Shown: positions 1 through 8,543, counted from the stretch's first letter. The stretch: DNA of 21,276 bases from Sulfurovum sp. UBA1140 (GCA_002311915.1 DCAF01000022.1:7483-28758), one strand, 5' to 3'. Numbers and translations are program-made. The notes: generated by a model not told the origin, from the sequence alone.

Positions 1-7
1 GGGACAG

Positions 8-1183
8 ATGAAATGGGAAGCCTTGGGTGATATTACACTGCTAATTGTAGACGATGATGCATTTAATCGACAGTTGGTTGTTTCGCTATTGTCTAAAATA
101 CCTACTATCAATTTTTTCGAAGCAGAAGATGGTGTTGAGGCTTTGGATATTTTAACAAAGAAATCAGTTGATATGATACTGCTTGATCTACACATGCCTA
201 AAATGAATGGATATGATACCCTTAAGGCAATAAAACGAGAACCTAATTATGATTTTATTCCCATTGTTATTATCACTACCGATGAGGAAGAGATGAACAA
301 ACTCTACTCTTTGGGTGCTGATGATTTTATCTCTAAACCATTTAAACTTACTGAATTAGAATCAAGAATTTATGCACATATTGAGAAGCGACAGTATCGA
401 CAAAAATATAATGAGTTATCTAAAAATAGAATTCAAAAAACATTAATAGAGTCAACTCCTGAAGAGAAAAATGAAGAGACTATAGAGGTTCAGCAGGTAG
501 AGAAGATTGAAACAGTGGCAAAAGATCAAGAAGCAGTATATACGTTAGATGTAGTTGAATCGTCTCAACAAGAGATTTTTTACGCCATGGCAAAGCTATT
601 AAGTAAAAAAGATAAGCGTCTGGAGAGTATTCAAATAGTAGGTACATTGGCAAAAGCCTTAAGTCTATTGGTGGGGTATGATAAGCAACAAGCAAATAGC
701 ATCTATTATGCAACCATTATACGGAATATTGGAGGAGTCTCGTTACCCAATAAAACTCCTTCTAGTTATGAGCTTTTAGGAGAAGATAGAAAAATTTATC
801 ATCAATGTATATTGTTGGGGTATCAACTGGTTAATAACGCGATAGATACAGAGTTTATACAGATATCTAAACGGGTGATTGCTCAACATAAAGAGCATTT
901 TGATGGATCGGGTTTTCCCCAAAAGCATCACGGCAATCAGATTCACTATGTGGCATATATTGTTGCCATTGTCGAGACCTTTGATGCACTGCTTTCTGAA
1001 CAAGGGTATTATCTTGAAAAGATACAGACACCTGAAGAGACCTATGCAGTGTTTAAAGAACAGAGTGGTCAACGTTTTCATCCTAAAATAACCAAACTTT
1101 TTTTAGCCCACTTTGAGTATTTTATTCAATTAAGAGAAAAAATTATAAAACAAAATTTAGAAAAGGAGCATTTAGAAACATGA
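8..1183 (+). CDS. Response regulator: receiver + degenerate HD-GYP-like domain
   Basis: The 391-residue soluble protein has an N-terminal CheY-like receiver (about 9-125) with acidic pocket D15/D16/D17, phosphoacceptor D60 in ILLDLHMP, T90 and K110. A charged linker (about 126-180) leads to an HD-GYP-like domain (about 190-375). That domain is recognisable from H294, the DGSGFP segment (299-304) and the FDAL segment (325-328). The HD motif has become R239-N240-I-G-G instead of HDIGK, the first-helix histidine is missing, and GYP reads GFP. Hydrolysis of cyclic di-GMP is therefore doubtful, and the domain may bind nucleotide or protein instead (inference). The start lies 7 bases from the window edge, so upstream context cannot be judged. 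The stop overlaps the next start (ATGA). It is the first visible gene of a five-gene sensory operon and shares its architecture with the gene at 4385-5452. Confidence 0.87.
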   Translation: MKWEALGDITLLIVDDDAFNRQLVVSLLSKIPTINFFEAEDGVEALDILTKKSVDMILLDLHMPKMNGYDTLKAIKREPNYDFIPIVIITTDEEEMNKLYSLGADDFISKPFKLTELESRIYAHIEKRQYRQKYNELSKNRIQKTLIESTPEEKNEETIEVQQVEKIETVAKDQEAVYTLDVVESSQQEIFYAMAKLLSKKDKRLESIQIVGTLAKALSLLVGYDKQQANSIYYATIIRNIGGVSLPNKTPSSYELLGEDRKIYHQCILLGYQLVNNAIDTEFIQISKRVIAQHKEHFDGSGFPQKHHGNQIHYVAYIVAIVETFDALLSEQGYYLEKIQTPEETYAVFKEQSGQRFHPKITKLFLAHFEYFIQLREKIIKQNLEKEHLET

Positions 1184-2319
1184 AAAGTATTATTATACAT
1201 GCCTATTCAATTGCTGATCTAATTCAACAGATAAACAGTGAACTCACAAAAGATTTTAATCCTACATTGGCTTTTGTCTATACCTCTCCAAGGTACAATA
1301 TACGGAAGTTGGTGGTGGAACTAAACAACTACCCATTTTTAGTATTGGGCTCTACGACGGTGGGTGAAATATTTGCCGATGAGAAGCATGGCGTTAGAGA
1401 GAAAGAGGAGAGTATTGTCTGTATGTTGCTCGATATTGATCCCTCGGCTATTGCGTTGCGACTGTTACAAGTAGAGCATACCAAATATTATGAAGTAGGG
1501 GAAGAGGTAAGCCAATGGGCAAAAAAACAGTTTAGCAATCCTGCAATTATTACAGTTACCTCTGGGCTTAATTTTGATAATGATGCCTATACTCAAGGGA
1601 TTGTCTCTGATGGGGTAGAGTATGCTTTTGGAGGTGCTGCAGGAGATGACTTGATACTTAAAGATACGTTTGTTTTCTCTAAAGAGAATTTTTCTAATCA
1701 AGGGGCTGTTGTTTTGGCTTTAGATCGAGACAAAATTGATATTGTTGGTGCAAGAGCATTTGGATGGACAGGTATTGGAAAAGAGAGAATTGTAACCAAA
1801 GCTGATAAAAATATTGTTTATGAGATAGATGGTAAACGGGCGATAGATTTTTATAAAAAATATCTGAATATTACGAGTGATGATATGCCTCAGGTTGGTA
1901 TTGAATACCCTTTGGAGGTGATGATGCGTAATGGTCAAGTGGTCTATCGAGCGGTACTTGATATTAATGAAGAGAGTGGAGCTTTAATCTTTGCAGGACA
2001 TGTTGAAGAGAAATCAAAAGTACGACTCTCTTCTGCTAAGGGTAAAGAGATTATTCAATATGTAGGGCAGAGTATTGACGATGCCTTGGCTAAAGAGGAG
2101 AATTTTAAACCTGAAATTGCCTTAGTCTTTCCTTGCTGTTCACGTAAGCAGATACTAGGTGACTTGGTGATTGGTGAGATTGAAGGGGTATACAACAGTG
2201 CTAAAGTTCCAACAATTGGTTTCTTTGCTTACGGGGAGATAGGTGCTTTCCCTGATGGGGGCAATGGCTTTCACAATGAGACGTTTGTCACTGCACTATT
2301 AAGCGAAAAGGAGAAGTAA
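1180..2319 (+). CDS. FIST domain sensory protein (FIST_N + FIST_C)
   Basis: The 379-residue cytoplasmic protein matches the FIST family, predicted sensory proteins thought to bind small ligands such as amino acids. The FIST_N half (about 25-215) shows the GSTTVGEIF segment (57-65), the usual family glycine-rich turn, and the GGAAGDD segment (151-157). The FIST_C half (about 220-370) shows PCCSRKQILG (318-327) and the terminal GFFAYGEIGAF and FHNETF signatures. There is no signal peptide or membrane segment, so it would sense an intracellular ligand. It overlaps the preceding response regulator gene by 4 bases and is followed after 1 base by a soluble hybrid kinase. FIST genes are known to sit beside kinases and chemoreceptors, so it probably feeds that kinase (inference). 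The ligand cannot be read from the sequence. Confidence 0.9.
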   Translation: MKSIIIHAYSIADLIQQINSELTKDFNPTLAFVYTSPRYNIRKLVVELNNYPFLVLGSTTVGEIFADEKHGVREKEESIVCMLLDIDPSAIALRLLQVEHTKYYEVGEEVSQWAKKQFSNPAIITVTSGLNFDNDAYTQGIVSDGVEYAFGGAAGDDLILKDTFVFSKENFSNQGAVVLALDRDKIDIVGARAFGWTGIGKERIVTKADKNIVYEIDGKRAIDFYKKYLNITSDDMPQVGIEYPLEVMMRNGQVVYRAVLDINEESGALIFAGHVEEKSKVRLSSAKGKEIIQYVGQSIDDALAKEENFKPEIALVFPCCSRKQILGDLVIGEIEGVYNSAKVPTIGFFAYGEIGAFPDGGNGFHNETFVTALLSEKEK

Positions 2320-2320
2320 T

Positions 2321-4381
2321 ATGCTAGTACAAAATATAATAAGTTCAATTGATGCTGTTCCTGATTTTAAGAACAAAGAGATTACTATTAAACGCGTTGA
2401 ACTCTTACATAAAGAGTTGAATAAATTAAATCGAAAATATAGAAAAGCCAATGAAAATAGGTTAACTGTTTCACACTTGCTTTCTCAGGTAAATGAAGAG
2501 CTAGAAGAGTCATTAAGTAATGAAAAACGTTTTATTGCTTCGGTGAGTCATGAGCTTAGAACTCCCCTAACAGCAATTTTGGGCTACAGTGAATTGCTAG
2601 ATGACACAGCACTCAACAACAAACAGAAGCGATACCTTGACAGTATGGTACAGAGTTCTAATCACTTGCTCTCTTTGGTCAGCGACCTACTTGATGTTGC
2701 TAAGATTGGAGACAATCGTATTGAACTCTCTCCACGTGAGATGGATTTAGATGATGTATTGAATGATTGTGCCAATCTTATTCGTTCAAGAATTGCTAAA
2801 GATGTAGATTTTGTGGTGGATATTCCAATGTTGGAGTATAAAGTAAAAGCTGATGATAAACGAATCAAGCAGATTTTTATTAACCTACTTTCGAATGCAG
2901 CGAAATTTACCAAAAAAGGTTCCATTCGTTTTTATGTTCAGAGACTCGAAGAGCTAGAGGACAACAAGTTAAAAGTGGTGGTTAATGTAGATGATACAGG
3001 TAATGGTATTCCTTCTGAGGTAGCTCAGACCCTTTTTGATCCTTTTCAATCAACCGATAAAACCCAAGGTACAGGCTTGGGTCTTTATATATCTCAAGAG
3101 ATTTCAGCCATGATGGATGGTGAGATTACCGTAGAGTCACAACAAGGGATTGGAAGCAGTTTTGAGGCTACTATTATTGTGGAACGTTCTACTAAAAAAG
3201 AGATTGGTAAAGCATTAAGAAATTCTAATGTAATGATGTTTGCTAGTCGAGATAAGTTTGTGGATAAACTAAGTAGAGAGTTTATGAACTTGGGTGTGAA
3301 TTTTCAAAATCATGACATTATTAGTGGAGATATTACCTCGGCACTGGTACAGATGGTTGCAAGTGGACGTTTTTATGATGTGGCTATTTTTGATGTAGAT
3401 ATGTTTAAAAATCATACAACCGATATTGCAGGAACCCTTAAGGCTATCAACTCTCATATTAAATTGGTGGCACTGGCAGGAGACGATAACGATAAGAACT
3501 TTTCAGAATTTGATATGGTGATTAATAAACCTGTTCCCTATCAGCGATTTATTAAACATGTTGAAGAGGTCTATGCCCAAGAGTTCTTTGCCAATCAAGA
3601 TGAGGTTGACTACTCTAGGTTGGATATTTTGATTGTTGAAGATGTTGAATTGAATCGAGAGTACGAAAAAGAGATGCTTGATAACTTCTTCTCTATTACT
3701 TGTGATACAGCCGAGAATGGGGCAATAGCCGTAGAGAAAGCCAAAAATAGAAACTATGATGCTATTTTAATGGACATGCGTATGCCTATAATGGATGGAT
3801 TGGAAGCGACTCGAAAAATTAGAGAGTTTGATCAAAAAATTCCAATTATCTGCATGAGTGCCAATGTCTATAAAGAAGATAAACTAGCAGCCGAACTCTC
3901 TGGGATGAATGACTTTATTGAGAAGCCTTTAGAGAGAGCAGATATCGAGAGTAAACTGCTAAAACTTATTAATAATGAGTTTAATGTTGAGGTTGTTCGC
4001 GAGGTTAAAAAAGAGGTTAAAGAGATTAATACCTCGGTATTAGAGAGTGGTTTAGCCATGAAAGAGGTAGCCTTAAATCATCTAAAAAATAACTTTAATG
4101 ATACGGTCTCTAATAAACTCTTTAAGAAAGCAATTATTAGTATTCGTGAGTATGCTCAAAGAATTGAACACAGTATTACCGAAAAAGATATTAAATCGTT
4201 GATTGAAGATTTTCATGCCCTTAAAGGGGTATTGTCGAATGTTGGGATTAAAGAACTTGCTACCGATGCAGGAGATTTACAAAAATTGGCAGAACAGGGA
4301 GACTTTATGGCAATTATAAAGTCTAAAGAGAAACTACTCGTGAGTGTTAAGAGGCTTGTAGATGAATCAAGTAAGGAGTAG
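2321..4381 (+). CDS. Soluble hybrid histidine kinase: HisKA-HATPase-pseudoREC-REC-Hpt
   Basis: The 686-residue multidomain phosphorelay protein has no membrane segment. A predicted coiled coil (about 20-70) leads to HisKA with H77 in SVSHELRTP. HATPase follows with the N box (NLLSNAAKF, 188-196), D225/G227/G229, LFDPF and GTGLGL (250-255). Residues about 303-423 form a degenerate receiver: it keeps D358 and K403 (NKPV) but has Ala-Ser in place of the acidic pair and MFKN instead of MPxM. A full receiver follows (about 433-550) with E440/D441, D485 in ILMDMRMP and K535. A C-terminal Hpt domain has H632 in FHALKG. The order supports a His77-Asp485-His632 relay to separate receivers, most simply the two regulators in this operon. 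Only a short coil precedes HisKA, so input probably comes from partners such as the FIST or ODP-like proteins (inference). The start has an AAGGAG site 7 bases upstream. Confidence 0.93.
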   Translation: MLVQNIISSIDAVPDFKNKEITIKRVELLHKELNKLNRKYRKANENRLTVSHLLSQVNEELEESLSNEKRFIASVSHELRTPLTAILGYSELLDDTALNNKQKRYLDSMVQSSNHLLSLVSDLLDVAKIGDNRIELSPREMDLDDVLNDCANLIRSRIAKDVDFVVDIPMLEYKVKADDKRIKQIFINLLSNAAKFTKKGSIRFYVQRLEELEDNKLKVVVNVDDTGNGIPSEVAQTLFDPFQSTDKTQGTGLGLYISQEISAMMDGEITVESQQGIGSSFEATIIVERSTKKEIGKALRNSNVMMFASRDKFVDKLSREFMNLGVNFQNHDIISGDITSALVQMVASGRFYDVAIFDVDMFKNHTTDIAGTLKAINSHIKLVALAGDDNDKNFSEFDMVINKPVPYQRFIKHVEEVYAQEFFANQDEVDYSRLDILIVEDVELNREYEKEMLDNFFSITCDTAENGAIAVEKAKNRNYDAILMDMRMPIMDGLEATRKIREFDQKIPIICMSANVYKEDKLAAELSGMNDFIEKPLERADIESKLLKLINNEFNVEVVREVKKEVKEINTSVLESGLAMKEVALNHLKNNFNDTVSNKLFKKAIISIREYAQRIEHSITEKDIKSLIEDFHALKGVLSNVGIKELATDAGDLQKLAEQGDFMAIIKSKEKLLVSVKRLVDESSKE

Positions 4382-4384
4382 GTG

Positions 4385-5452
4385 ATGAAAGAGTTTGAAA
4401 GTTTTGAAAATACTGTTATTTTGAGTGTGGATGACGATGGATTTAATCAAGAGTTGGCATCTGCGATATTTGAGGAGTATGACACCATTCGGATGATACC
4501 TGCAGGTCATGGTAAAGAGGCATTGGCTATTTTGGAAGAAGAGCCAGTAGATTTGATTTTACTTGATCTTGTCATGCCTGAAATGGATGGATTTAAAACG
4601 CTGAAATATCTAAAAAAGAGTCTTGAATATCACCATATTCCCGTTATTGTTGTGACCTCTAAAGAGGATGAAAAACGTACCACTTATCAACTGGGTGCTA
4701 ATGATTTTATCTCTAAACCTTACAGTCCTGAAGAGTTAAAATTAAGAGTTTTTAACCATCTTCGTGTTAAGAAATTTTCTGATTTACTCTATGATATTAA
4801 AGATGAGTCAAGCAATCAAGATGTCTCTTCAAGTCATAACCTTTGTCATCTGAAAGAGGCGATAGAGATTGCGATTGGGTCTCAAAAAAAGCTTTTAGCA
4901 AAATTGGGAAATATTGCTCATGATAATACTAAACACGATGAACATGCCTCTAAGAGAATGGGTGAGTATGCCAAAGTAATGGCACAACTTAATGGTTTAA
5001 ACTCGAAAGAGGTTGATAATATCTACTATGCGATGTCTATTTATGATATAGGGTTGCTACGTGTTTCTAAAGAGTACCGTTCTAATAGTCAATCTAAAGA
5101 GTTTAAAGCCTATCCCGAATTGGGATTACATGTGCTGGATGACTTAGAAGAGACCACACTTATTAAAATGGCAAAAGAGGTGATAATCTCTCATCAAGAA
5201 AACTGGGATGGAAGTGGTTACCCAAATGGTCTAGCAGGTAAAGCAATTCCTCTGTATGCTCGAATTGCTTCAATTCTTAACTTTTATGATGAGTTGACCA
5301 GTTCACGGATTTATGCACCTGATATTGTAACCTCGGAAGATGCTTTGGATATTATTCAACGAGAGAAAGGTATCAAGTTTGATCCCAATATTTTAACGCT
5401 ATTTGTAGAGAATTTTGAACTTTTCAGAGATATTAAGAATAGATGGAGTTAA
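4385..5452 (+). CDS. Response regulator: receiver + partly degenerate HD-GYP domain
   Basis: Numbering is from the ATG at 4385 (355 residues). A GTG three bases earlier is possible, but AAGGAG at 4373-4378 is 6 bases from the ATG and only 3 from the GTG. The receiver (about 10-125) has D16/D17/D18, D61 in LLDLVMPEMDG, T91 and K111. The HD-GYP domain (about 165-350) is better preserved than in the paralogue at 8-1183: it has H187, H270 and an intact DGSGYPNGLAG stretch (275-285). However, the HD motif is Y220-D221-I-G-L (His replaced by Tyr), and the second-helix His-Pro is Tyr-Pro (243-244). Loss of metal ligands argues against normal cyclic di-GMP phosphodiesterase activity, although binding remains possible. 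It begins right after the hybrid kinase stop and is the likely final phosphoacceptor of its Hpt domain. Confidence 0.9.
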   Translation: MKEFESFENTVILSVDDDGFNQELASAIFEEYDTIRMIPAGHGKEALAILEEEPVDLILLDLVMPEMDGFKTLKYLKKSLEYHHIPVIVVTSKEDEKRTTYQLGANDFISKPYSPEELKLRVFNHLRVKKFSDLLYDIKDESSNQDVSSSHNLCHLKEAIEIAIGSQKKLLAKLGNIAHDNTKHDEHASKRMGEYAKVMAQLNGLNSKEVDNIYYAMSIYDIGLLRVSKEYRSNSQSKEFKAYPELGLHVLDDLEETTLIKMAKEVIISHQENWDGSGYPNGLAGKAIPLYARIASILNFYDELTSSRIYAPDIVTSEDALDIIQREKGIKFDPNILTLFVENFELFRDIKNRWS

Positions 5453-5455
5453 GCG

Positions 5456-6262
5456 ATGAAGGATATAAATAAAAAATACAATCTTTCCAAAGATGCCGTG
5501 CTTTTAATCGAAAAGGGGCATCATAAAATATATTGGGTGGGAACAACCTCTTCAGAAGCATTAAGAAGTAACATTTATCTTATTAAAGATAAAAAAGAGG
5601 GAATTATTATTGATTGTGGTAGCAGGGGTGAGTTTAAAGAGACCCTTAATCGTATCAAACAGGTTATGCCTCTTGCCTATGTTACCAAAGTTTTTGCCAA
5701 CCATCAAGACCCTGATGTTACAGGAGCCATGGTTGACTGGTTAGAGTTAAATCCTAATATAGAGATTATCGCTTCACCAAATACACATACTTTGATTAAA
5801 CACTATATGATGGATGGAAAAGAGTACAGATATTTCAATACCGAAAGAAACCCTTCGTTAACGCTTGATTCAGGTGCTGTGTTAGAGTTTATTCCTTCAC
5901 CATTTATGCACTCACCTGGCTCGGTAGCTATTTATAATCGCTACACAAAAACTCTCTTCTCTGGAGACATTTGGGCAGCAATTAGTTTAGAATGGAAATT
6001 GATACTCGAAGATGATTTTTCTGAACATATTGAACATATGGATTTTTTTCATCAAGGTTATATTGCTTCAAATAAAGCAGCTAGGAACTTTTTAATTAAT
6101 TTTAAAGAGAGAGATGTTAGCAATATTATGCCCCAACACGGAAGTGTTATTACGCAAGAGAATGTCAACAGTGCTTTTGTTTATCTGAAAAATTTAAAGT
6201 GTGGTATTGACCACTTTAAAGAGATTAGTGATGAAGAGTTGAAATTTATTGATACGTTGTAG
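5456..6262 (+). CDS. MBL-fold diiron ODP-like protein (oxygen/NO sensor candidate)
   Basis: The 268-residue stand-alone metallo-beta-lactamase-fold protein has ligands in the flavodiiron/ODP order: H83-x-D85-x-D87 in NHQDPD, H152 in MHSPG, D171 in SGDIW and H228 in PQHG. Spacing of about 69, 19 and 57 residues matches flavodiiron cores, whereas glyoxalase-type hydrolases use HxHxDH. There is no flavodoxin or rubredoxin domain, so it lacks the electron input of a full flavodiiron reductase. ODP domains of this kind bind oxygen at a diiron site and are known in spirochaete chemotaxis. It is last in the sensory operon, 3 bases after the second regulator, with a GGAG site 7 bases before the ATG. 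I infer that it senses oxygen or NO for the upstream kinase. A degradative or reductase role is not excluded. Confidence 0.82.
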   Translation: MKDINKKYNLSKDAVLLIEKGHHKIYWVGTTSSEALRSNIYLIKDKKEGIIIDCGSRGEFKETLNRIKQVMPLAYVTKVFANHQDPDVTGAMVDWLELNPNIEIIASPNTHTLIKHYMMDGKEYRYFNTERNPSLTLDSGAVLEFIPSPFMHSPGSVAIYNRYTKTLFSGDIWAAISLEWKLILEDDFSEHIEHMDFFHQGYIASNKAARNFLINFKERDVSNIMPQHGSVITQENVNSAFVYLKNLKCGIDHFKEISDEELKFIDTL

Positions 6263-6278
6263 TAGATTTTTACTTATC

Positions 6279-6357
6279 TTTCTTGGGCTAGAAAGCACCA
6301 CGCTACACTATTTAAATATGTTGGCTAGTGTAGCGTGGTGCATTCCTGCCCACGAAA
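6279..6357. repeat. Long imperfect hairpin with 15-bp perfect inner stem between convergent genes
   Basis: The inner arms at 6295-6309 (GCACCACGCTACACT) and 6327-6341 are perfect reverse complements around a 17-base AT-rich loop. An outer stem, TGGGC at 6284-6288 with GCCCA at 6348-6352, extends through a mismatch to 6279-6357, separated from the inner stem by a symmetrical 6-base internal loop. It lies between the stop of the ODP-like gene and the stop of the DJ-1 gene, the place for a bidirectional terminator. No clear T-run directly follows the inner stem on either strand, so a palindromic repeat element is an alternative. Confidence 0.7.
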
Positions 6358-6363
6358 TTTTGT

Positions 6364-6930
6364 TTATTGGCAAAAGTCCAACAACATTCCCTCTTTAACG
6401 GCTAAATAACTCTCTTCACCTACCATTCGCTTCAAAATTTCAAGACCAAAACAAAGAGCCGTCCCTGGCCCTCTTGATGTCATGATATTTCCATCGGTCA
6501 CCACCATTTTATCTTCTCTATACCCTTCATGGTTAACCTCATCTTTAGCAAAAGGATAACATGTATAGTCACTGCCTAAAACCTCTGCTCTTTTAAGTGC
6601 CAATACTGAAGCACACATCGCCCCAACTACCTTGCCATCGCTGTAAAACTCTTTGATAAGCTCTTGAACTCTCTTATTATCTCTTAGAGTATATGCGTTG
6701 TTCCATCCACCAGCGAGTAGAATCATATCAAAATCTTCAGAGATTATATTTTTAAGTGCCGTATCTGCTTTGATAGTTATTCCATTGTCACCCACGATTA
6801 AATCAGTCCCTAGTTCGCCATCAACATAAGCGATACGAACTTCTGCACCTCCTCTGCGTAGTACATCTACTAAAGAGACCAACTCTACCTCTTCAAACCC
6901 TGCTGATATTGGGAGAAGTATATTTGCCAT
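6364..6930 (-). CDS. DJ-1/PfpI family protein (YajL/ThiJ-like)
   Basis: The 188-residue protein covers the complete DJ-1/PfpI fold. The N-terminal GFEEVE segment (11-16) carries the conserved glutamate (E16). C106 sits in the nucleophile elbow GAMCAS, at the same number as Cys106 of human DJ-1. LLAGG (71-75) and TSRGPGTAL (151-159) are also family signatures. Members act as oxidative-stress or carbonyl-stress proteins, reported as chaperone, deglycase or glyoxalase III; the sequence does not decide which. The start has an AAGGAT-type site a few bases upstream on the minus strand. It is transcribed convergently with the sensory operon and divergently from the AGCS transporter, sharing an 88-base upstream region with it (6931-7018). 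Confidence 0.92.
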   Translation of the reverse strand: MANILLPISAGFEEVELVSLVDVLRRGGAEVRIAYVDGELGTDLIVGDNGITIKADTALKNIISEDFDMILLAGGWNNAYTLRDNKRVQELIKEFYSDGKVVGAMCASVLALKRAEVLGSDYTCYPFAKDEVNHEGYREDKMVVTDGNIMTSRGPGTALCFGLEILKRMVGEESYLAVKEGMLLDFCQ

Positions 6931-7018
6931 GTTTTATCCTTTTTTTGACTAAATTATAGCAAAACTTATATTCTTTTATATACAATATCAACCATTAATC
7001 AACACATCAGGAGACCCG

Positions 7019-8473
7019 ATGAACGAACTGTTTCAATCCATCAACTTATTTTTTGAAAATGTCCTACTCTTTGATATTTTCTTTGGAGCCATAGAAGGCG
7101 CTAAATTGCCATTTATTGTGGCATGGCTTATTGTAGGTGGGGTTTATCTTACCGTTAAAATGGGGTTTGTTAACCTTAGGATGTTGGGTCACTCTTTCAA
7201 TATTGTACGGGGAAAATACCACACCAAAGAGGACAAAGGTATTATTAGTCCATTTCAGTCTTTAGCAACAGCACTTTCGGCTACGGTGGGAATTGGTAAT
7301 ATTGCTGCGGTCTCAATCGCCATCTCGATTGGTGGAGCAGGGGCTGCTTTTTGGATGATTATGGCAGGTTTCTTAGGTATGACACTGAAGTTTACTGAAG
7401 TAACACTCTCGGTACAGCACAGAGAGTTTCTACCCGATGGTACCATTATGGGTGGAGGTATGGAGTATCTATCACGGGGTCTTGCCACCAAAGGTTGGAC
7501 AAAAACAGGAAAATACTTGGCGATTTTATTTGCCTTTTTCTTGATGCTCGGAGCCATTGGTGCAGGTAACACCTTCCAAGTATCACAAGCTTTGACGATT
7601 ATGCAGGGGCAAGTTCCTTTCTTTGAGACCTACCCTTATGCCTTTGGTATCTTGTTAGCAACGGTAACAGGTTTGGTAATTATTGGGGGAATTCGTCGTA
7701 TTGCTCATGTGGCAGAAGCGATTGTTCCTTTTATGGTTCTCTTTTATCTGGTAATGGTTTTTTGGGTGTTGGGAACAAACTTTTCAGCCATTCCTTCTGC
7801 TTTTGCTCTTATTTTTAGCGAAGCTTTTAACCCCACAGCCGTAGCAGGGGGTATGTTTGGAGCCATGGCACAAGGTTTCCAAAGAGCAGTGTTTTCTAAT
7901 GAAGCAGGGTTAGGTTCAGCAGGTGTTGCTCATGCTCCTGCACGGGTTAAATATCCTGTTCGTCAAGGTTTGGTTTCGTTATATGAACCATTTATTGATA
8001 CCATTATTGTCTGTACCATGACAGCCTTAGTAATTATTATAACAGGTGTTTATACAGGTGGAACTCCTGAATTGCAAACCTTTATTGATGCCAAACAAGG
8101 AGCAGCATTAACCTCGGCAGCATTTGGTTCGGTGGTCTCTTGGTTCCCAACTGTTTTAGGTTTTGCTATCTTTATGTTTGCCTTCTCTACCATGATTTCA
8201 TGGTCATACTATGGTGAGAGAGCGTGGGTTTATCTGTTTGGTATGAAAAGCTCAATTATTTTTAAACTTATCTTTTTAGCCTTTATTATCTTGGCAACCA
8301 TTGTTGATACAGGAACCATGGTCGACTTTAGTTCCATTGTCTTTTTAGCTTTGGCAATCCCGAATATTTTTGGATTACTGATTCTATCAGGTGATGTTAA
8401 ACGGGCATTGCAAGAGTATATGGCAAAGCTTAAATCTGGTGAACTAGATAGAGAGGCGATAAAAGAGCAGTAA
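7019..8473 (+). CDS. AGCS family sodium:alanine/glycine symporter
   Basis: The 484-residue polytopic inner-membrane protein belongs to the alanine or glycine:cation symporter (AGCS) family and imports small neutral amino acids with Na+. The family signature is at about 77-98 (SPFQSLATALSATVGIGNIA), and a second conserved loop, FSNEAGLGSAGVAHAPA, is near residue 290. Hydrophobic segments continue to about residue 460, with a charged cytoplasmic tail. Length is normal for the family. The start is preceded by AGGAGA within 5 bases. Alanine or glycine is the expected substrate, but this cannot be fixed from sequence. It is followed after 134 bases by a second sodium symporter that has its own predicted promoter, so the two are probably separate transcription units. 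Confidence 0.93.
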   Translation: MNELFQSINLFFENVLLFDIFFGAIEGAKLPFIVAWLIVGGVYLTVKMGFVNLRMLGHSFNIVRGKYHTKEDKGIISPFQSLATALSATVGIGNIAAVSIAISIGGAGAAFWMIMAGFLGMTLKFTEVTLSVQHREFLPDGTIMGGGMEYLSRGLATKGWTKTGKYLAILFAFFLMLGAIGAGNTFQVSQALTIMQGQVPFFETYPYAFGILLATVTGLVIIGGIRRIAHVAEAIVPFMVLFYLVMVFWVLGTNFSAIPSAFALIFSEAFNPTAVAGGMFGAMAQGFQRAVFSNEAGLGSAGVAHAPARVKYPVRQGLVSLYEPFIDTIIVCTMTALVIIITGVYTGGTPELQTFIDAKQGAALTSAAFGSVVSWFPTVLGFAIFMFAFSTMISWSYYGERAWVYLFGMKSSIIFKLIFLAFIILATIVDTGTMVDFSSIVFLALAIPNIFGLLILSGDVKRALQEYMAKLKSGELDREAIKEQ

Positions 8474-8543
8474 AACGGCTATTATGATACCAAAGCTTTC
8501 ACCCATGTCACAGTTTAATTTTATCTTCATGGTGGATATTGTA

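Noticed and set aside
480..2925. Several antisense frames of 60-100 codons opposite the sensory operon genes
   Set aside because: They lie wholly inside well-supported genes, have no domain signatures and are expected shadows in AT-rich coding DNA.
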